Below are positions 33,595 through 42,302 of a stretch of DNA of 64,000 nt, piece after piece (position 1 is the stretch's first letter; every line of letters starts with the position of its first letter). Source of the DNA: Pseudonocardia autotrophica (lineage in GTDB: Bacteria > Actinomycetota > Actinomycetes > Mycobacteriales > Pseudonocardiaceae). Below the pieces are notes generated by a model. It saw only the letters and a list, made by a program, of their open reading frames with translations. It was not told the DNA's origin and did no database searches. The stretch lies in assembly GCF_003945385.1 (NCBI RefSeq), contig NZ_AP018920.1:930001-994000 (forward strand), in the 5' to 3' direction. The position numbers and the translations under genes are program-made.

Positions 33595-34560
33595 ATGAAT
33601 GCTCTTCCGCCCGCCATCGAGGTCGACGGGCTGGTCCGCACCTTCGGCGACGTCCGCGCCGTCGACGGCATCTCCTTCACCGCACATCCCGGTCAGGTAC
33701 TCGGTCTGCTCGGCCCGAACGGCTCCGGCAAGACCACCACCGTCCGGATGCTCGCCACGCTGCTGCCACCGACGGCGGGGCGGGCCGCCGTACTCGGGCA
33801 CGACGTCGTCGCCGATCCCGCCGGTGTGCGCCGCCGGATTGGTCTCACCGGGCAGTACGCCGCGGTCGACGAGGCGCTCACCGGCCGCGACAACCTGGTG
33901 CTCATCGCCCGGCTGCTGGATCTCCCCGGCCGGGCCGCGCGGGCCCGTGCCGACGAGCTGATCGAGCGGTTCGGGCTCACCGAGGCCGCCGGGCGCCGGG
34001 TCCGCACCTACTCCGGCGGCATGCGCCGCCGGCTCGACCTCGCCGCCAGCCTGGTCGGGGACCCGGAGGTGCTGTTCCTCGACGAGCCGACCACCGGGCT
34101 CGACCCGCGGCACCGCAACGAGGTGTGGGAGGCCGTCCGCCGGCTGGCCGACGAGGGCGTCACCGTCCTGCTCACCACCCAGTACCTGGAGGAGGCCGAT
34201 CAGCTCGCCCACGATCTGGTCGTCCTCGACCGGGGCCGGGTGATCGCCGCCGGGACGGCGGCCGAGCTGAAGTCGCAGACCGGCGGCCAGCTCCTGCACG
34301 TGCGTCCGGTCCGCCAGGGCGACGCCCGGCAGGTCGCCGCGGTCGTCGCGGCCGAGACCGGCGCCGAGCCCTCGATCGCGCCCTCCGGCGAGGTCAGCGT
34401 CGCCGCCGCCGACCCGGGCGCGCTGGGCCGCACCGACATCCGGCTGACCGAGGCGGGGATCGCGGTCGCCGAGATCGGCCTGCGGCTGCCCAGCCTCGAC
34501 GACGTCTTCCTCAGCCTCACCGGCCACCAGACCGGCACCACCGACGGAGAATCCGCGTGA
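33595..34560 (+). CDS. ABC exporter ATPase, DrrA (daunorubicin resistance) family
   Basis: A 321-residue ATPase: LLGPNGSGKTTTVRMLATLL (Walker A), VRTYSGGMRRRLDLAASLVG (signature), EVLFLDEPTTGLDPRHRNEV (Walker B) and VTVLLTTQYLEEADQLAHDL (switch). The DrrA-type C-terminal domain follows, ending LRLPSLDDVFLSLTGH. The start ATG at 33595 lies 17 bp behind a repeat array and has no ribosome site, so the mRNA may be leaderless (inference). The stop overlaps the permease GTG by four bases. Drug or metabolite export is the family role. Confidence 0.93.
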   Translation: MNALPPAIEVDGLVRTFGDVRAVDGISFTAHPGQVLGLLGPNGSGKTTTVRMLATLLPPTAGRAAVLGHDVVADPAGVRRRIGLTGQYAAVDEALTGRDNLVLIARLLDLPGRAARARADELIERFGLTEAAGRRVRTYSGGMRRRLDLAASLVGDPEVLFLDEPTTGLDPRHRNEVWEAVRRLADEGVTVLLTTQYLEEADQLAHDLVVLDRGRVIAAGTAAELKSQTGGQLLHVRPVRQGDARQVAAVVAAETGAEPSIAPSGEVSVAAADPGALGRTDIRLTEAGIAVAEIGLRLPSLDDVFLSLTGHQTGTTDGESA

Positions 34561-35387
34561 CCGCCACCCTGACCGAGCACCCGCCGACGCCCGGCCCGAC
34601 GGCGCCGGCTGCCGCCCGCCGCAGCTGGGTGCCCGCCCCGCTGCGGCACAGCGCCGCGCTCGCCCGCCGCGGGCTGATCAAGACGATCCACTCGCCGGAG
34701 GCGCTGCTGGACGTGACACTGCAGCCGATCATCTTCCTGCTGCTGTTCGTCTACGTGTTCGGTGGTGCGATCGCCGGCAGCAGCGACGACTACCTGCAGT
34801 ACGCGCTGCCCGGGGTACTGCTGCAGACCGTCGTGTTCGCCTCGGCCGGAACCGGTGTCGGCCTGGCGGAGGACCTCAAGACCGGGATCTTCGACCGGTT
34901 CCGCAGCCTGCCGATCTCCCGGGCGGCGCCGCTGGTCGGCGCGGTCGGCGCCGACCTGGTCCGCTACATCACCTCCGGCGTGATCATGCTGGCCTTCGGT
35001 TTCGCGCTCGGCTACCGGACCTCGGCCGGTCCGCTCGCGGTGCTGGGTGCGTTCGGCCTGGTGGTGCTGTTCGCCTTCGCGATGTGCTGGATCTTCACCG
35101 CACTCGGGGTGGTGTCCCGCGAGCCGCGTTCGGTGCAGGGCATCAGCGCGATGATCATGCTGCCGCTGACGTTCGCCAGCTCGGTGTTCGTCCCGGTCGA
35201 GACCATGCCGGACTGGCTGCGTCCGTTCGCCGAGGTGAACCCGGTCAGCCGGTGTGCCGACGCGGTCCGGGCCCTGCTGGCCGGTGAGCCCGCCGCGGCG
35301 GCGACCACCGCTTCGCTGGTGACGTCGGCGATCGTCGTTGCGATCTTCGCGCCGCTGGCGGTCACCCTGTACCGGCGGCGGACCTGA
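34557..35387 (+). CDS. ABC-2 type exporter permease, DrrB family
   Basis: The 276-residue protein has six helices with the ABC-2 pattern: LLDVTLQPIIFLLLFVYVFG in the first helix, then LQYALPGVLLQTVVF, LKTGIFDRFRSLPISRAAPL (the coupling loop) and PLTFASSVFVPVETMPDWLR followed by PFAEVNPVSRCADAVRALLA. It pairs with the upstream ATPase. Its 3' end overlaps the 3' end of the converging SARP gene by 26 bp, so transcription of one could hinder the other. Confidence 0.93.
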   Translation: MTATLTEHPPTPGPTAPAAARRSWVPAPLRHSAALARRGLIKTIHSPEALLDVTLQPIIFLLLFVYVFGGAIAGSSDDYLQYALPGVLLQTVVFASAGTGVGLAEDLKTGIFDRFRSLPISRAAPLVGAVGADLVRYITSGVIMLAFGFALGYRTSAGPLAVLGAFGLVVLFAFAMCWIFTALGVVSREPRSVQGISAMIMLPLTFASSVFVPVETMPDWLRPFAEVNPVSRCADAVRALLAGEPAAAATTASLVTSAIVVAIFAPLAVTLYRRRT

Positions 35388-38300
35388 CGTCGTGAGATCG
35401 CAGCGGCCGGGGAGCGACGTCGCGGGCGGCGACCCGGCCGCGGGCGATCGCGGTGTCCGCGCCACCCCGGCCGAGCGCGGCGACGACGGCGTCGCGGGTC
35501 GCGATCACGTCCGGGTCGCCGAGATGCAGGGTTCCCCGCCGGGCGATCGCGATACCGAGCAGCTCACCGGCCCGTTCCGGGTCGCCGACGGCGACCGCCC
35601 AGCGGGCCGATCCCTCGGCGGCCATGCCGAGCACCGGGCCGTCGTTGCTCTCCAGGGCGGTGTCCGCGGCGGTGTCGAGGAACTCCCGGGCGGCGTCGAT
35701 CCGGCCGAGGTCGAGCTCGGCGGCGGCCGCGAAGAGATGCTGCAGGGTCACCCGCTGGAGCCGGCCCGCCTCGGGCCCGCTGACGGTCCAGGACTCGTCG
35801 AGGAGGGTCCGGGCACGGGCCGGCCTGCCGAGCCGTCGCTCGACGTCGGCGCGGCCCCAGTCGATCCAGGACATGGTGCGCTGGCGGGGGTGTTCACGCA
35901 GGTGCCTCTCGGTGAGCTCCAGCTGTTCGCGGGCCGCGGACTCGTCGCCGCGGCGGGCCGCGAGACCGGCCAGCTGCATGCGGAAGTGCGGGAGGTCGTC
36001 GAGATTGCCCAGCTCCGCGGTCAGCGCGATCGACTCGGTCCAGGCGGCGCAGGCGGCCTCCCCGTTGCCGGCGAGATCCTCCAGCTCGCCGAGCGACGCG
36101 ACGGCCAGCCCGAGTCCGTATCGGTCACCGACCGCGCGGAACAGCGGGTGCGCGACCCGCAGGTAGGCGCGCTGCTCGTCGATGTCGCCCTCGTTCTCGG
36201 CGTGCACCGCCGCCAGGAGCGCGGCCGCGCCGCGCAGCCAGGGGGCCTCATCCCCGGTGACCAGGGCGCCCAGCTCGGAGCGGTCACCCGAGCTGAATGC
36301 CCGCGCGGCCGGTCCGGCGAGGACGACGGCCGGGTGCCGTGGGTGCGGCAGGCCGGGGAGCGCGGCCTCCACGGCGTCGATCTCGGCGGGCGCACCCTCG
36401 ACGGCGACGTAGCCGGCGAGCAGGAGTGCCCGGATCGCCCGGTTCGTGGTCGCCGCCGGCTCCCCCTCCGGCGGGTCGAGCCGGGCAACCAGGTCGGACC
36501 AGTGGAGCAGCGCGATGTTCTCGCCGCGGATCACCCAGCTCCAGGACACCGCCGCCAGCAGCCGGTGTGCGTGCGCGGGCCGGGGATCGGTGACCGCCCG
36601 GTCGAGGGCCCGGAACGCTTCGCCCTCCACCCGGCGCAGTACCGCCAGCCGGTCGAGCTGGCTGCGGGTGCGCAGCACCGGCTCGCCGGGTTCGAGCACC
36701 GCCAGCAGCCAGTCGGCGTGCGCCCGCACCACCGGTCCGGACTCTCCGGACTCGGCCAGCCGGGCCGCCGCATACTCCCGGATCGTCTCCAGCATCCGGT
36801 AGCGAGTGGGCCCGCCATCGGGATCCTGCGTCGCGACGACCAGGGACTTCTCGACCAGCGAGTCCAGCAGGCCGAGCGGGTCGCCGTCGAGATCGCCGGC
36901 ACCGCACACGACCTCCACGGCATTCGCCTCGACCGGCCCGGCGAACACGCCGAACCGCCCGGCCAGGACGCGTTCGGGCCCGCCGAGCAGGTCCCAGCTC
37001 CAGTCGACGACCGCGCGCAGCGTCTGGTGCCTGGGCAGCGCCGTGCGGCTGCCGGAGACCAGCAGCCGGAACCGGTCGGCCAGGCGGTCGGCGATCTCGC
37101 GGGCGCTCAGCGTCCGGGCGCGGGCCGCGGCCAGCTCGATCGGCAGCGGCTGCCCGTCGAGCCTGCGACAGATCTCGGTGACGGTCGCGGGATCCGCGGT
37201 GAACCCGGGGGCGACCGCCGCCGCGCGGTCGGTGAACAGCCGGGCGGCCTGCGCGTCGTCGAGCGCGCCGAGCGGGTGCAGCAGCTCGCCGGGCACCCCC
37301 AGCGGCTCCCGGCTGGTGGCGAGCACCGTCAGGCCCGGCACCGTGCCCAGCAGGTCGTCCACGAGCCCGGCGACGGAGTCGATCAGGTGCTCGCAGTTGT
37401 CCAGCACCAGCAGCAGCTCACGGCGGGCCAGCGTGCTGCGCAACCGGGTCAGGGTGTCCGGCCCGGTGCGGTCGCCGAGGGCGAGATCGGGGCCGCCGAC
37501 GGCGTGCAGCACGGTCGCCGCGAGCTGCTCGGCCCCGGCGAGCGGCGCCAGCTCGGCCACCTCCACCGGGCGGTCGAGATCGCGCACGACCTCGCTGACG
37601 ACCCGGGTCTTCCCGGCCCCGCCCGGTCCGGTGACGGTGATCAGGCGGGCACTCGGGAGCAGCGAACGGAGCCGGGCGAGATCGTCGTCCCGGCCGACGA
37701 ACGAGGTCAGCGCGGGTGCCCGGTGGCGCGGGGTCACCGCCGGTTCGGCCCTGGTGACCACCGTTCCGGCCCTGGTCATCGCCGTTTCGGCACTGTGAGC
37801 TGCCGTCCCGGCACCGGGCACTGCTGTCCCGGCACCGGGCACTGCCGTCCCGCCGTCGGCTACCGCGGTCCCGTCGGCGGCTACCGCGGTCCCGCCGTTG
37901 GTCACCGCGGTCCCGGCCCGGGCCGCCGGCGCCCGACCGGCGCCCGGGCCGTTGCCGGAGGGGGCGTCGTGCAGCAGCTCGGTCCGGGCGGCCCGCAGCT
38001 CCGGGCCCGGGTCGACACCGAGCTCCTCGGCCAGCGCGGAGCGGGTGCGATCCAGCACGGCGAGTGCGTCGGCCCGGTGCCCGGTCGCGTGCAGCACCCT
38101 GGCCAGCGCGACGGCGGAGGACTCCCGCAGCGGCTGCTCGGTCAGTACGTCGGACAGCACACCGCTGACCGCCCCGGGCCCGGGTACTCCGTCGTCGATC
38201 GTGCGGCGGGCCAGCTCCTCGGCCACCGCGGCACGGGCCTCGGCCAGCCGGGCCGCCGCCGGTCCGGCGAACGGGACCTCCCGCAGGTCGGCCAGCGCCG

Positions 38301-38685
38301 GGCCGGACCACAGACCGAGCGCCCGTTCCAGGAGGTCACGGGCCCGGGCACGATCCGGTTCGGCTCCGGCGTCGCGCCGCAGCGCCGCGAACCGCAACGC
38401 GTCGACCGCGCCGGTGCCGACGTCGAGCCGGTAGCCACCCGGTACCGAACGGACCCGGTCGGCGCCCAGGGATCGCCGCAGCCGGGACACCAGCGACTGC
38501 AGCGCGTTCGCCGTCGACGGCGGGGCCGGGCCCCACAGGGCGTCGACCAGGGTGCCGGCGTCGACCGGATGGCCGGCGTCCAGCGCCAGGCGGGCCAGCA
38601 GCCCGCGCAGCCGCGGACCGGCAGGCAGCAGCTCCGTACCGGACCCGTCGAGCGCGGACACGGTGCCGAGCAGCCGGATTTCCAT
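35362..38685 (-). CDS. Large SARP/AfsR-type regulator (winged helix, BTAD, NB-ARC ATPase, TPR)
   Basis: Order in the 1107 residues: OmpR-like winged helix (1-90, MEIRLLGTVSALDGSGTELL … GADRVRSVPGGYRLDV), BTAD (about 95-240, ALLRDAGAEPDR-like RARDLLERALGLWSGPALAD), a linker of nine 7-residue repeats (256-318, units such as GGTAVAA), an NTPase domain (ITVTGPGGAGKTRVVSEVVR; LLLVLDNCEHLIDSVAGLVD; LTVLATSREPLGVPGELLHP) and a C-terminal TPR-like helical half. Such proteins activate specialised-metabolite or exporter genes by binding direct repeats. The array of 11-bp repeats before the converging exporter operon is a likely target. It starts 20-44 bp from the divergent hydrolase gene. Confidence 0.95.
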   Translation of the reverse strand: MEIRLLGTVSALDGSGTELLPAGPRLRGLLARLALDAGHPVDAGTLVDALWGPAPPSTANALQSLVSRLRRSLGADRVRSVPGGYRLDVGTGAVDALRFAALRRDAGAEPDRARARDLLERALGLWSGPALADLREVPFAGPAAARLAEARAAVAEELARRTIDDGVPGPGAVSGVLSDVLTEQPLRESSAVALARVLHATGHRADALAVLDRTRSALAEELGVDPGPELRAARTELLHDAPSGNGPGAGRAPAARAGTAVTNGGTAVAADGTAVADGGTAVPGAGTAVPGAGTAAHSAETAMTRAGTVVTRAEPAVTPRHRAPALTSFVGRDDDLARLRSLLPSARLITVTGPGGAGKTRVVSEVVRDLDRPVEVAELAPLAGAEQLAATVLHAVGGPDLALGDRTGPDTLTRLRSTLARRELLLVLDNCEHLIDSVAGLVDDLLGTVPGLTVLATSREPLGVPGELLHPLGALDDAQAARLFTDRAAAVAPGFTADPATVTEICRRLDGQPLPIELAAARARTLSAREIADRLADRFRLLVSGSRTALPRHQTLRAVVDWSWDLLGGPERVLAGRFGVFAGPVEANAVEVVCGAGDLDGDPLGLLDSLVEKSLVVATQDPDGGPTRYRMLETIREYAAARLAESGESGPVVRAHADWLLAVLEPGEPVLRTRSQLDRLAVLRRVEGEAFRALDRAVTDPRPAHAHRLLAAVSWSWVIRGENIALLHWSDLVARLDPPEGEPAATTNRAIRALLLAGYVAVEGAPAEIDAVEAALPGLPHPRHPAVVLAGPAARAFSSGDRSELGALVTGDEAPWLRGAAALLAAVHAENEGDIDEQRAYLRVAHPLFRAVGDRYGLGLAVASLGELEDLAGNGEAACAAWTESIALTAELGNLDDLPHFRMQLAGLAARRGDESAAREQLELTERHLREHPRQRTMSWIDWGRADVERRLGRPARARTLLDESWTVSGPEAGRLQRVTLQHLFAAAAELDLGRIDAAREFLDTAADTALESNDGPVLGMAAEGSARWAVAVGDPERAGELLGIAIARRGTLHLGDPDVIATRDAVVAALGRGGADTAIARGRVAARDVAPRPLRSHDVRSAAGTG

Positions 38686-38729
38686 CGAGGCTCATTCTGC
38701 CCGCAGTGTGCGACGCTCCGCCTGTGGAT

Positions 38730-39569
38730 ATGGACGAGGCATGCACCGTCGACGGTCATCGAGTGCGGTGGACGGCCCGGGGTTCCGGTCCGCCGGTGGT
38801 GTTCTGCCACGGCACACCGTGGTCGTCACGACTGTGGGGGCCGGTGGCGGAGGCGGTGGCGTCGTCGCACCGGGTGTACCTGTGGGACATGCCCGGCTAC
38901 GGGGTCTCGTCGAAGAGCGGGGACGTGTCGCTCGACGTCCAGGGCCGGATACTCGCCACCCTGCTCGGCCGGTGGGATCTCGACGAGGCGCCGCACGTCG
39001 TCGCGCACGACTACGGCGGTGCCGTCGCGCTGCGGGCGCACCTGCTGCACGGTGCGGCGTACACCTCGCTGACGCTGGTCGACGTGGTCGCACTCGCCCC
39101 GTGGGGATCGGAGTTCTTCCGGCTCGTCCGGGACAACGCCGACGTCTTCGCCGCGTTGCCCGAGCCGCTGCACGAGGCGCTGGTCCGCGCCTACGTGCGC
39201 GGCGCGGCGTTCCGGCCGCTGCGCCCGGGCGACGAGGACATGCTGGTCACGCCCTGGCTGGGGGAGGAGGGGCAGGCGGCGTTCTACCGGCAGATCGCGC
39301 AGGCCGACCAGCGCTTCACCGACGAGATCGAGCCGCGCTACGGCGAGCTCGACCTGCCGGTACGGATCGTGTGGGGTACCGAGGACACCTGGATCCCGGT
39401 GGACCGGGCGCACCGGCTCGCCGCCGCGATCCCGGGCGCCGAACTGCATCTGGTGCCCGCCGCCGGGCACCTGATCCAACTCGACGCCCCGGAGGCGCTG
39501 ACGGCGCTGGTGCTCGGCGGGCTCAGCGGGAGCGCTGCACCACCTGCGCCAGCTCGTCCAGCTTCGTGA
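38730..39569 (+). CDS. Alpha/beta hydrolase, haloalkane dehalogenase/epoxide hydrolase-like (Asp nucleophile)
   Basis: The ATG at 38730 gives 279 residues; a GTG at 38706 would add eight. RWTARGSGPPVVFCHGTPWS is the oxyanion strand (HGTP). At the nucleophile elbow stands HVVAHDYGGAVALRAHL, thus Asp instead of Ser, as in dehalogenases and epoxide hydrolases. The acid is in RIVWGTEDTWIPVDRAH, and the catalytic His in VPAAGHLIQLDAPEAL. Its 3' end overlaps the converging LLM gene by 47 bp. A damaged copy of its last third lies at 40419-40566. Confidence 0.9.
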   Translation: MDEACTVDGHRVRWTARGSGPPVVFCHGTPWSSRLWGPVAEAVASSHRVYLWDMPGYGVSSKSGDVSLDVQGRILATLLGRWDLDEAPHVVAHDYGGAVALRAHLLHGAAYTSLTLVDVVALAPWGSEFFRLVRDNADVFAALPEPLHEALVRAYVRGAAFRPLRPGDEDMLVTPWLGEEGQAAFYRQIAQADQRFTDEIEPRYGELDLPVRIVWGTEDTWIPVDRAHRLAAAIPGAELHLVPAAGHLIQLDAPEALTALVLGGLSGSAAPPAPARPAS

Positions 39570-40353
39570 GGGTCTCCCGCTCGGGCCGCGTCGGCAGCAG
39601 GAACGTCACCCGCTCGACGCCGATGTCGGCGTATCCGGCCACCGTCTCCGGGTCCGGCTGGGCGGCGAACACGGTGGTCGGCACGTCCGGCTTCCCGCGG
39701 TCGGCGAGATCGGCCCGGACCCGGCGGATCTCGTCGAACGACAGGTGCCCGCGCGGCAGCCAGCCGTCACCGACCGCGGCGAGCCGGTTCAGGGCGGCCT
39801 CGCTCTCCCCGCCGAGGTAGATCGGCGGGTGCGGCTCGCGGGCCGGCTTCGGCCGGCAGAACGACCGCTCGAGGTGCACGTGCTCGCCGTGGAACTCGGC
39901 CTCCTCCTCGGTCCACAGTGCCTTCAGCGCGTGCAGCTGCTCGGTCATCAGCGGGCCGCGCTTCGCCGGATCGGTGCCGTGGTTGCGCATCTCCTCCCGG
40001 TTCCAGCCGGCGCCGACGCCGAACAGCAGCCGTCCGCCGGACAGCAGGTCCAGGCTCGCGGCGGACTTCGCGGTGTGGATGACGTCGCGCTGCGGCAGCA
40101 GCACGATCCCGGTGCCGAGCAGCAGATCGGTCGTCGTCGCCGCCATCGCGGTGAGCGCGACGAACGGATCGAGCGTCCGGTAGTAGACGCGCGGCAGGTC
40201 ACCGCCACCGGGATAGGGCGACTCGCGGCTGACCGGGATGTGCGAGTGCTCCGCGAGGAAGACCGAGTCGAACCCGCGCTCCTCCAATGCCCGGCCCAGC
40301 GGGCCCGGCCGGATGCCCTCGTCGGTCACGAACGTGGCGATACCGAACTTCAT
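39523..40353 (-). CDS. LLM-class (probably F420-dependent) oxidoreductase
   Basis: A 276-residue TIM barrel of the luciferase-like family: GRALEERGFDSVFLAEHSHI, PFVALTAMAATTTDLLLGTG, IVLLPQRDVIHTAKSAASLD, LSGGRLLFGVGAGWNREEMR, and HPPIYLGGESEAALNRLAAV with DGWLPRGHLSFDEI. The short form and these blocks match actinobacterial F420-dependent enzymes of the TIGR03619 type. It would reduce or oxidise an unknown substrate with F420. It lies between the hydrolase gene and the hydrolase fragment. Confidence 0.92.
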   Translation of the reverse strand: MKFGIATFVTDEGIRPGPLGRALEERGFDSVFLAEHSHIPVSRESPYPGGGDLPRVYYRTLDPFVALTAMAATTTDLLLGTGIVLLPQRDVIHTAKSAASLDLLSGGRLLFGVGAGWNREEMRNHGTDPAKRGPLMTEQLHALKALWTEEEAEFHGEHVHLERSFCRPKPAREPHPPIYLGGESEAALNRLAAVGDGWLPRGHLSFDEIRRVRADLADRGKPDVPTTVFAAQPDPETVAGYADIGVERVTFLLPTRPERETLTKLDELAQVVQRSR

Positions 40354-40418
40354 GGTGCCAGTGATACCCGCTCCGGCCGGGCGGCAGTCGGTCGGCCGGG
40401 CCGAGCGGCGCTTCGCCC

Positions 40419-40566
40419 GACCTGCCGGTGCGGATCGTGTGCGGGTACCGAGGACACCCGGACCCCGGAGGACCGGTGCCCAGCGGGATCCGCTGCCGGG
40501 CAGCGGATCCGGCTCGACGCCCCGGAGGCGCTGACCGGACCGGTGGTCAGGGGCGTCCGTCGATGA
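40419..40566 (+). pseudogene. Degenerate partial copy of the neighbouring alpha/beta hydrolase gene (3' third)
   Basis: The DNA from GACCTGCCGGTGCGGATCGT (40419) on repeats the hydrolase gene from 39352: the acid-residue region TACCGAGGACACC, then, after a deletion of about 60 bp, CTCGACGCCCCGGAGGCGCT as at 39480. A base change and a frameshift near GTGTGCGGG break the frame (readable pieces: GTEDTRTPEDR and IRLDAPEALTGPVV). The 3' end overlaps the wHTH gene. It marks a local duplication flanking the LLM gene. Confidence 0.75.
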
Positions 40567-41074
40567 CCAGGAACCGTTCGGAGGGGTCGTAGCGGTAACC
40601 GACGCCGCGGACGGTGACCACCGGTGCCGGGGTCCAGGTGAGCTTGGCCCGCAACCGGGACAGGATGACGTCGACGGCGCGCGGACCGAGCGACCCGTCC
40701 GCGTCGTCCAGGCGTTCGCAGAGCTCCTGGCGTGACACCGGCTGGTGCGGACGTTGCACGAGATGGGTGAGCACGGTCGACTCCCGTGGTGTCAGCCGGA
40801 CCTCCACCCCGTCGACGAGCAGCTCCTGGGCGCCGAGCTCGTAGACCCCGCGGGTGGCGAGCGGGTGCTTGGCCGAGCCGAGCACGGACACCGTCGGGAC
40901 GTGATGGCCGGGCGCGACCCGGGGCAGCCGGTCGAGCAGGGTGCGCACCACGTCAGCGACGTCGTGTGCGGACTCCGCTGGATCGGCGGTCTCGATCTCG
41001 ACCAGCAGCCGGACCCGCGGCCGGGTGGGCGGGTCCGCCGGGCCGGGCCCGGTCGTGGTCGGCTCCGATGTCAT
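40547..41074 (-). CDS. Winged-helix DNA-binding protein (OmpR-type effector domain, no receiver)
   Basis: The C-terminal 100 of 175 residues are an OmpR/PhoB-type winged helix: VEVRLTPRESTVLTHLVQRP, HQPVSRQELCERLDDAD, SLGPRAVDVILSRLRAKL and VVTVRGVGYRYDPSERFL. The N-terminal part has a short unrelated alpha/beta text (VRLLVEIETADPAESAHDVA) and no phospho-acceptor domain. The start overlaps the HAD gene stop (ATGA). As last gene of the nicotinamide salvage operon it is a candidate for its regulator. Confidence 0.88.
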   Translation of the reverse strand: MTSEPTTTGPGPADPPTRPRVRLLVEIETADPAESAHDVADVVRTLLDRLPRVAPGHHVPTVSVLGSAKHPLATRGVYELGAQELLVDGVEVRLTPRESTVLTHLVQRPHQPVSRQELCERLDDADGSLGPRAVDVILSRLRAKLTWTPAPVVTVRGVGYRYDPSERFLVIDGRP

Positions 41075-41724
41075 CCGGCTCCTTCCCGGACCGCCCGGTC
41101 CTGCAGCAGCCCGCGTCCGGCGGCGTAGGCCTCCCGCAGGTCGTCGCCGTCGTAACTGAGCCGGGCGAGTCCCTTGATCTCGTCGTCGGCGTTGACCGCC
41201 ACCGAGAGCGGGACGGCCCGGAACAGCGGTACGTCGGTGTAGGAGTCGCCGTAGGCGACACAGTCGCGGGGCGTGAGAGCGTGCTGTCGCAACAGGTCCG
41301 CCACGATCGTGACCTTCGCCGCGGCGGTCAGCACCCGCTCCTCGTCCAGCGGCCCGGCGATCGGCACGTCGGTGGCGTGCACCGCGTCCGCCCCCCACCC
41401 GCGCAGCCGGTCCACGAAGAAGCGCGGGGACATGGACACGACGACCGAGTGCTCACCACGCCCGGAGATGTCCGCCCACACCTCGGCGATGCCCTGCAAC
41501 CAGGGGGCGCCCCGGAAGGCCGCGTCGATGTCCTGGTCGGTCAGGGTCTGCCAGATGGGGTGACAGGCGCGGTGGAATTCCAGGTTGTCGATCTCACCGG
41601 CGGAGGACGCGACCTCCAGCACCTCGATCTCGGAGAGCCTGCCGATCCGCCTGCCGATCTCCAGGCTCGCGCTGGTCCCGCGCAGCAGCGTGCCGTCCAT
41701 GTCGAAGACGTGCAGCGCGCTCAC
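41071..41724 (-). CDS. HAD-superfamily phosphatase (SerB-like, HAD-IB)
   Basis: The 217-residue protein starts LHVFDMDGTLLRGTSASLEI (motif I, nucleophile and acid Asp), with a helical cap, motif II in SVVVSMSPRFFVDRLRGWGA, and the C-terminal block CVAYGDSYTDVPLFRAVPLS (motif IV). This is the HAD-IB/SerB arrangement. It overlaps both neighbours by four bases. In an operon for NAD precursors it could act on a nucleotide or a phosphorylated by-product; this is inference. Confidence 0.92.
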   Translation of the reverse strand: MSALHVFDMDGTLLRGTSASLEIGRRIGRLSEIEVLEVASSAGEIDNLEFHRACHPIWQTLTDQDIDAAFRGAPWLQGIAEVWADISGRGEHSVVVSMSPRFFVDRLRGWGADAVHATDVPIAGPLDEERVLTAAAKVTIVADLLRQHALTPRDCVAYGDSYTDVPLFRAVPLSVAVNADDEIKGLARLSYDGDDLREAYAAGRGLLQDRAVREGAG

Positions 41725-42233
41725 CGCGCATCACTGCCGCCGAGCTGGTCCCCGAGCAGCCGCAGCGCGGCCTCGACGGCCTGCAGCTTGACGGCCGTCC
41801 GGTCCCCGTCGAACACGTGTCGTTCGGTCACGATCTTCCCGTCGCGCAGGACGGCCGAGGTGTAGACGGTGCCGACCGGATCGCGGTCGTTGCCCCCGGT
41901 GGGGCCGGCGTACCCGGTGAGCGCCACCCCGGCGTCGGCGGCGGAGTGCTCCAGGATGCCGTTGGCGATGCCCTCGGTGACGGCGGCGCTGACCAGCCCG
42001 TGCTCCTGCGCGATCTCGGGCCCGACGCCGAGCCCGACCGCCTTGACCGAGGCGTGGTAGAGGACGAACCCGCGCTCGAACACGGTCGAGGCACCCGCGA
42101 CCGAGGTCAGCGCGGCGGCCACCAGGCCCCCGGTGACGGTCTCGGCGGTGGCGATGCGGAGCCCGGCCCGGCGCGCGCTGTCGAGCACCTGCGCGGCCTG
42201 GTCGAGGAGCTCGCTGTCGAAAAGCTCGGACAT
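41721..42233 (-). CDS. CinA C-terminal domain protein (PncC-like NMN amidohydrolase)
   Basis: AAGGAGAG precedes the ATG; 170 residues, a single CinA-C domain as in stand-alone PncC. The core reads RIATAETVTGGLVAAALTSV, FERGFVLYHASVKAVGLGV and ALTGYAGPTGGNDRDPVGTV. PncC converts nicotinamide mononucleotide to nicotinate mononucleotide. The usual AESCTGG is AETVTGG here, so the expected catalytic Ser is Thr; Tyr and Lys of the YxxxxK element are kept. Place in an operon behind NAMPT fits the NMN role. Confidence 0.88.
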   Translation of the reverse strand: MSELFDSELLDQAAQVLDSARRAGLRIATAETVTGGLVAAALTSVAGASTVFERGFVLYHASVKAVGLGVGPEIAQEHGLVSAAVTEGIANGILEHSAADAGVALTGYAGPTGGNDRDPVGTVYTSAVLRDGKIVTERHVFDGDRTAVKLQAVEAALRLLGDQLGGSDAR

Positions 42234-42302
42234 GGTCCGCTCTCCTTGTGATCGTGCTGTCGTGTGATCGTGCGGTTGTGGGGGCACCGGACGGTGGCGT
42301 GC

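Noticed and set aside
35338..39072. Open frame of about 1240 codons on the plus strand opposite the SARP gene
   Set aside because: It is the mirror of a strongly GC-biased real gene. It has no family motif, while the minus strand shows winged helix, BTAD, P-loop and TPR.
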